36,321 nucleotides of DNA from Paracoccaceae bacterium (GTDB lineage: Bacteria; Pseudomonadota; Alphaproteobacteria; Rhodobacterales; Rhodobacteraceae): NCBI GenBank assembly GCA_027484915.1, contig JAIXSA010000009.1:1-36321 (forward strand), read 5' to 3'. Positions within the stretch are counted from its first letter, which is position 1. The number at the start of each line of letters is the position of its first letter. The position numbers were made by a program, and so were the translations under genes. Positions 32,174 through 36,321 of the stretch are shown here, piece by piece. The notes under the pieces were generated by a model that did no database searches, was not told where the DNA came from, and saw only the letters and a list, made by a program, of their open reading frames with translations.

Positions 32174-33253
32174 ATGGACAACGCAATGCAACCCGAGGAC
32201 ACGCCCGCGCTGCGCGCGCTTTACGCGGGCTTCAAGGCGAACCACCTCAACCCGCTTTGGACCCAGATCGGCAACTTGATGCCGCGCCAGCCGAGCCCGA
32301 GGGCCGTGCCCCACGTGTGGAAATGGTCCGACCTCTATCCTTTGGCCAAGACCTCGGGCGATCTGGTGCCCGTCGGGCGGGGCGGCGAGCGGCGGGCGAT
32401 TGGCCTCGCCAATCCAGGACTGGGCGGGGATACCTACATCACGCCGACGCTGTGGTGCGCGATCCAGTATCTTGGCCCGCGCGAGACAGCGCCTGAACAC
32501 CGCCATTCGCAGAACGCCTTCCGCTTCGTCGTCGAGGGCGAGGGCGTCTGGACGGTCGTGAACGGCGATCCGGTGCGGATGAGCCGCGGGGATTTCCTGC
32601 TGACGCCGGGCTGGAACTTCCACGGCCACCACAATGACAGAGAAAAGCCGATGGCATGGCTCGACGGTTTGGACATCCCGTTCAGCTTTCAGAACGATGT
32701 GGGTTTCTTCGAATTCGGGTCGGAACGGGTGACGGACTACGCGACACCGAACGTCTCGCGCAGTGAGCGGCTGTGGTGCCATCCGGGCCTGCGTCCGCTG
32801 TCGGGGTTGCAGAACACCGTATCCTCGCCCATCGGGGCCTATCGGTGGGTGTACACCGATGCCGCGCTGAATCAGCAGTTGCTGTTGGAGGAGGAGGGCC
32901 ATCCTGCCACGGTTGAACAGGGCCATGCCGCCATCCGCTATACGAACCCGACTACGGGCGGGGATGTGATGCCCACGATCCGCGCCGAATTCCACCGCCT
33001 GCGGGCCGGATGCGAGACCGCGACGCGGCGCGAGGTGGGTTCGACCGTGTTCCAGGTGTTCGGGGGGCGCGGTGCCGTGGTCATGGGCGGCGTGACGCAC
33101 AAGGTGGACAAGGGCGACATCTTCGTCATTCCGTCTTGGGTGGCATGGTCGCTTCAGGCCGAGACCGGGTTCGACCTGTTCCGGTTCTCGGACGCGCCGA
33201 TCATCGAGCGGTTGAACTTTGACCGGGTGATGATCGAAGACGCAAAGAAATGA
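32174..33253 (+). CDS. Gentisate 1,2-dioxygenase (bicupin)
   Basis: 359-residue two-cupin protein. The first cupin carries the iron ligands: EHRHSQNAFRFVVEGEG with His109 and His111, then GWNFHGHHND with His150 (or His152). The second cupin is seen around FQVFGGRGAVVMGG and KGDIFVIPSWVAWSL. Family length and motifs match gentisate dioxygenases, which open the ring of 2,5-dihydroxybenzoate with O2 to maleylpyruvate. GGGAGGT precedes the ATG. It is the first gene of the operon and overlaps the next gene by ATGA. 1-Hydroxy-2-naphthoate dioxygenase is a close relative, but the downstream genes favour gentisate. Confidence 0.9.
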   Translation: MDNAMQPEDTPALRALYAGFKANHLNPLWTQIGNLMPRQPSPRAVPHVWKWSDLYPLAKTSGDLVPVGRGGERRAIGLANPGLGGDTYITPTLWCAIQYLGPRETAPEHRHSQNAFRFVVEGEGVWTVVNGDPVRMSRGDFLLTPGWNFHGHHNDREKPMAWLDGLDIPFSFQNDVGFFEFGSERVTDYATPNVSRSERLWCHPGLRPLSGLQNTVSSPIGAYRWVYTDAALNQQLLLEEEGHPATVEQGHAAIRYTNPTTGGDVMPTIRAEFHRLRAGCETATRREVGSTVFQVFGGRGAVVMGGVTHKVDKGDIFVIPSWVAWSLQAETGFDLFRFSDAPIIERLNFDRVMIEDAKK

Positions 33254-33828
33254 GCGGGCTGGATCAGGCCCGCGCCGATCTATGGGCGCGACAGGGGGCC
33301 GGGGCGCGGCGCGACGCCCCTGAAGCGCCCGCCGCCGCCTTGGCCTTGGCACGTCTGGGAACGGCCTTCTTTGCGCGCAAACTGAACGAGCTGACGGATG
33401 ACGCGCTTTATCAACCGTCCGTCGTGGCCGGATGGAGCCGGGCGCAAGTGGTCTGCGACGTGGCCTATCATGCGCGGGCGATCAGTCGGCAGGTCGAGGC
33501 CGCGACAGCAGGGCTGACCGTTCCGTCATTCGGAGACCTGACCCCCGAAGTGGATTTGGGCGCGACCCTCCCGCCTCGTGCGCTGCGGCATCTGTTCGAC
33601 CACGCGGCGATCCATCTGAACGTCGTCTGGCGCGACTTGCACGCCGCTGGCTGGCAAGCGGTCGGGGCCGGTGAAACAGGGGTGCTGCGTCCTTTGTCGG
33701 CTACGCCGCGGGAACAGGCGCAGAGGCTTTGGATACGCGCGATCCATCTGGGCAACGGGGCGCGACTACGCGACCTGCCCGCAGAATTCCGGCCCGTCGG
33801 GCCTACCGGTTTACAGGAGCCGCTATGA
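33250..33828 (+). CDS. Maleylpyruvate isomerase-like protein of the DinB/MDMPI fold, metal site apparently lost
   Basis: 192 residues resembling the mycothiol-dependent maleylpyruvate isomerase N-terminal (DinB-fold) family: GWSRAQVVCDVAYHARAISR, PPRALRHLFDHAAIHLNVVWRD, and WIRAIHLGNGARLRDLP near the C-terminus. In the Corynebacterium enzyme a metal is held by His52, Glu144 and His148. By eye the corresponding positions here are Asp70, Arg159 and Arg163, so the site looks broken. The fold's other conserved residues remain. It overlaps both neighbours (ATGA each side), so it is kept in the operon. Possible roles: an inactive remnant, a partner of the GST-type isomerase, or an enzyme with changed chemistry. 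Proteobacteria do not normally make mycothiol. Confidence 0.72.
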   Translation: MSGLDQARADLWARQGAGARRDAPEAPAAALALARLGTAFFARKLNELTDDALYQPSVVAGWSRAQVVCDVAYHARAISRQVEAATAGLTVPSFGDLTPEVDLGATLPPRALRHLFDHAAIHLNVVWRDLHAAGWQAVGAGETGVLRPLSATPREQAQRLWIRAIHLGNGARLRDLPAEFRPVGPTGLQEPL

Positions 33829-34523
33829 CCCCCACGCTATTCCCGTCGCCCGCATGGCCCACCGTTCCGGTTCTGGGCGAGGTGGCCGCCTATCCCGTTC
33901 ACCGCATCTTTTGCGTGGGTCGCAACTATGCCGCCCATGCGGTCGAAATGGGGGTCGAGGTGGACCGCGAAGCGCCGTTCTACTTCACCAAATCCGCGTT
34001 GGCGGTGCAGCAAAGTGGTGCGACCGTGGCCTATCCGCCGGGGACCGCCAATTACCATTACGAGATGGAACTGGTGATCGTGATCGGCGCGCCGGTGTTC
34101 AAGGCCGACCGCGCGGCGGCGGCCAAGGCGATCTATGGCTATGCCTGCGGGCTCGACATGACGCGGCGCGATCTGCAACTGGCGGCGCGTGCCACGCAGC
34201 GGCCCTGGGATCTGGGCAAGGATGTCGAGCAATCGGCCATTCTGGGGCCGATCACCAAGGCAGCAGCCTTCGGCGCGGTGGGGCCGCAGCGCATCCATCT
34301 GGAGGTGAATGGGCAGGTGAAGCAGGACGCGCATCTGTCCGATCTGATCTGGAAGGTGGACGAGATCGTCAGCCACCTGTCGGGATTTTACCATCTGCAA
34401 GCCGGCGATATCATCATGACTGGGACGCCTGCGGGCGTGGGGGCCGTGGTGGCGGGTGATGTCATCACCGGCGGGATCGACGGGCTGGAGCCGGTCGCCC
34501 TGACGGTGGGGGCGGCCAAATGA
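33825..34523 (+). CDS. Fumarylpyruvate hydrolase (FAH family)
   Basis: 232-residue fumarylacetoacetate-hydrolase-family enzyme. It starts the domain with IFCVGRNYAAHAVEMG, has metal ligands Glu80 and Glu82 in YHYEMELVIVIG and Asp111 in CGLDMTRRDLQ, and ends with GDIIMTGTPAGVG. In a gentisate operon this family hydrolyses fumarylpyruvate to fumarate and pyruvate. The ATG at 33825 has AGGAG ahead of it and overlaps the upstream stop; the longer frame starting at 33729 lies inside the previous gene. It overlaps the next gene by ATGA. Confidence 0.9.
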   Translation: MTPTLFPSPAWPTVPVLGEVAAYPVHRIFCVGRNYAAHAVEMGVEVDREAPFYFTKSALAVQQSGATVAYPPGTANYHYEMELVIVIGAPVFKADRAAAAKAIYGYACGLDMTRRDLQLAARATQRPWDLGKDVEQSAILGPITKAAAFGAVGPQRIHLEVNGQVKQDAHLSDLIWKVDEIVSHLSGFYHLQAGDIIMTGTPAGVGAVVAGDVITGGIDGLEPVALTVGAAK

Positions 34524-35164
34524 TCTTTCACGGCTATTTCCGCAGTTCGTCCGCCTATCGCTGTCGGATCGCCTTTAACCTTAATGGTGTCACGCCGGAT
34601 TTCGTTTCGGTGCATCTGAGGAAAGGCGGCGGGCAGCAGAAGTTGCCCGCCTATCGCGCATTGAACCCGCAAGCCTTGGTCCCGACGGTCGAAGAGGGCG
34701 ATTTCAGGCTGACGCAATCGCTGGCCATCATCGAATGGCTGGACGAGACGACGGGTGGCCCGCGCCTCCTGCCTGCCGATCCGAACCTGCGGGCCGAGGT
34801 GCGCGCCTTTGCCCAGGTGATCGCCTGCGATGTCCATCCGCTGCAGAACCTGCGGGTGCTGGATTACCTGAAGGCCGAGTTCGGAGCGGATCAGGCCGCG
34901 CTTGACCGCTGGTGCGGGCGCTGGATCACCGATGGCCTGGCCGCCTGCGAGGCGCTGCTGGCCCGGCGTCCAGCCACGACTTTCTGTTTTGGTCAGACGC
35001 CGACGCTTGCCGATATCTGCCTTGTGCCGCAGATGTTCTCGGCCATGCGCTTCGGGGTCGATGCCTCTGCTTTCCCGCGTTTGACCGCTGTTCATGCGGC
35101 CTGCGAGGCGCTGCCCGCTTTTGCCTCCGCCCATCCCAAGCACCAAACCGACCACGAAGCTTGA
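34520..35164 (+). CDS. Zeta-class glutathione S-transferase, maleylpyruvate/maleylacetoacetate isomerase
   Basis: 214 residues with the zeta-GST N-terminal motif SSSAYRCRIAFNLNG (Ser9-Ser11 region binds glutathione), VPTVEEGDFRLTQSLAIIEWLDE (glutathione gamma-glutamyl contact), and the C-terminal helical domain with PTLADICLVPQM. It isomerises maleylpyruvate to fumarylpyruvate with glutathione as cofactor (NagL-type). Standing next to fumarylpyruvate hydrolase, that is the natural role; maleylacetoacetate isomerase (tyrosine pathway) is the alternative, but no homogentisate genes are seen. It overlaps the previous stop by ATGA and is followed by a 69-bp gap. Confidence 0.9.
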   Translation: MIFHGYFRSSSAYRCRIAFNLNGVTPDFVSVHLRKGGGQQKLPAYRALNPQALVPTVEEGDFRLTQSLAIIEWLDETTGGPRLLPADPNLRAEVRAFAQVIACDVHPLQNLRVLDYLKAEFGADQAALDRWCGRWITDGLAACEALLARRPATTFCFGQTPTLADICLVPQMFSAMRFGVDASAFPRLTAVHAACEALPAFASAHPKHQTDHEA

Positions 35165-35233
35165 TCGGAAAACCTGTCCACAACAACACGCTCGGTCCGG
35201 ACTTGCCCGCGACCGCATGATGGAGAATTGACC

Positions 35234-36321
35234 ATGTCCCAAGACCTTCCCGTCCTGATTGCCGGTGGCGGTATCGGTGGCCTCGCCAGCGCCATAGGGC
35301 TGGCCCAGAAGGGGATTGCGAGCCTTGTCCTCGAGCGTGCGCCGGAACTGGGTGAGATCGGCGCAGGTATCCAGCTTGGACCCAACGCTTTTCATGCCTT
35401 CGACTATCTGGGCGTCGGCGATACCGCCCGGGCGATGGCCGTCTACATCGACAACCTGCGCCTGATGGATGCGATGGACGGGACAGAGATCACGCGGATT
35501 CCGCTGGATGACGCTTTTCGCACGCGGTTCAAGAACCCCTATGCGGTGATCCATCGCGGTGATCTGCACGGCGTGTTCCTCAAGGCCTGTCAGGACCATC
35601 CTTTGGTGTCTCTGCGCACTTCGGCCGAGGTGAAGGATTACGAACAGGATGGCAGCACGGTGACCGCCATCCTTGCCAGTGGCGAGCGGGTTCGGGGCCG
35701 CATCCTGATCGGGGCGGACGGGCTTTGGTCGAACATCCGCAAGAAACTGGTGGGCGATGGTGCGCCGCGCGTGTCGGGGCATACGACCTATCGTTCGGTG
35801 ATCCCGACCGAGGAGATGCCCGAAGACCTGCGCTGGAATGCGGCGACACTGTGGGCCGGCCCGAAATGCCACATCGTCCATTATCCGTTGAAGGGGTGGA
35901 AGATGTTCAACCTCGTCGTCACCTATCACAACGATGCACCCTCGCCCGAGGCAGGCGTCAGCGTGACGCATGACGAGGTGAAACTTGGCTTTGCCCATGT
36001 TGCACCGGTTGCAAGGCAGATCATCGACCGTGGCACGAACTGGAAACGCTGGGTGCTGTGCGACCGTGATCCGGTGAGCACCTGGGTGGACGGGCGGGTG
36101 GTCCTGCTGGGTGATGCGGCGCATCCGATGCTGCAATACTTCGCCCAGGGGGCCTGCATGGCGATGGAGGATGCGGTCGCCCTCTCGCACCATCTGAGCG
36201 CAAATCCCGATGCCCCGGAGACGGCGCTTGTGGCCTATCAGGATCTGCGCCGCTTGCGCACGGCCCGCGTGCAGCTGCAATCGCGCGAGATTGGCCAGCA
36301 TGTCTACCACCCCGCAGGCGC
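35234..36321 (+). CDS. FAD-dependent monooxygenase, 3-hydroxybenzoate 6-hydroxylase-like (3' end missing)
   Basis: At least 362 residues of a class A flavoprotein hydroxylase, running off the window. GGGIGG (11-16) binds the ADP part of FAD, GADGLWS (about 161) is the DG motif and GDAAHPMLQYFAQGA (about 293) is the GD motif. GEIGAGIQLGPNAFHAFDYLGVG fits 3-hydroxybenzoate 6-hydroxylases (XlnD/MhbM/NagX type) and also salicylate hydroxylases. Placement after gentisate genes favours hydroxylation of 3-hydroxybenzoate to gentisate with NADH and O2. GGAG 8 bases before the ATG supports the start. The 69-bp gap before it holds no clear promoter. Confidence 0.85.
   Translation, partial: MSQDLPVLIAGGGIGGLASAIGLAQKGIASLVLERAPELGEIGAGIQLGPNAFHAFDYLGVGDTARAMAVYIDNLRLMDAMDGTEITRIPLDDAFRTRFKNPYAVIHRGDLHGVFLKACQDHPLVSLRTSAEVKDYEQDGSTVTAILASGERVRGRILIGADGLWSNIRKKLVGDGAPRVSGHTTYRSVIPTEEMPEDLRWNAATLWAGPKCHIVHYPLKGWKMFNLVVTYHNDAPSPEAGVSVTHDEVKLGFAHVAPVARQIIDRGTNWKRWVLCDRDPVSTWVDGRVVLLGDAAHPMLQYFAQGACMAMEDAVALSHHLSANPDAPETALVAYQDLRRLRTARVQLQSREIGQHVYHPAG

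Noticed and set aside
34388-36310. 640-residue minus-strand open frame
   Set aside because: It lies opposite the zeta-GST and flavin monooxygenase genes and shows no family pattern.

Overview
The window is high-GC, densely packed bacterial DNA. ABM-, RraA- and TctC-type accessory genes, several ABC and TTT transporters, and ATGA/GTGA stop-start overlaps suggest a metabolically versatile alphaproteobacterium, probably a Rhodobacterales (Rhodobacteraceae/Paracoccaceae) member. That placement is inferred from gene content and style only. There are 27 protein genes (25 complete, two cut by the window edges) plus one candidate small ORF. No tRNA, rRNA, CRISPR array or intact insertion sequence was seen.

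Region 1 (1-2918): a minus-strand pair, a class I/II aminotransferase followed by a thiamine-diphosphate E1 dehydrogenase running off the left edge, diverges from a LysR-type regulator. Region 2 (2921-14042): a long minus-strand operon reads GntR/FCD regulator, amidase, Tat-type peptide-binding protein, two DppB/DppC-like permeases, a double ATPase, two different M20 metallohydrolases and a short-chain dehydrogenase. It looks like one import-and-hydrolyse pathway for a peptide- or amide-like nutrient. Region 3 (14221-16099): a MocR-like aminotransferase and an RraA-type aldolase.

Region 4 (16256-26060): a sugar module. A small ORF and a PfkB kinase face a minus-strand operon of TIM-barrel isomerase, sugar-binding protein, Gfo/Idh/MocA dehydrogenase, RbsA-like ATPase, RbsC-like permease and ABM monooxygenase. 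Diverging from this operon is a ROK regulator that lacks the usual ROK zinc and sugar residues. It is translationally coupled to a signal-less, apparently cytoplasmic copy of the operon's own sugar-binding protein. I regard this pair as the best candidate for an undescribed sensing system.

Region 5 (26061-36321): after a 661-bp gene-free, partly AT-rich gap comes an aromatic-acid module. It holds a TctC binding protein, an AMP-forming acid:CoA ligase and a single-chain TctA-TctB permease. A MarR regulator then diverges from a gentisate operon: gentisate dioxygenase, DinB/MDMPI-like protein, fumarylpyruvate hydrolase, zeta-GST isomerase and a 3-hydroxybenzoate 6-hydroxylase-like flavoprotein cut by the right edge. 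The pathway implied is 3-hydroxybenzoate to gentisate to maleylpyruvate to fumarylpyruvate to fumarate plus pyruvate. The mycothiol-type isomerase seems to have lost its metal ligands and sits beside a GST-type isomerase for the same step. Three copies of a GCATAC-type motif flank marR.
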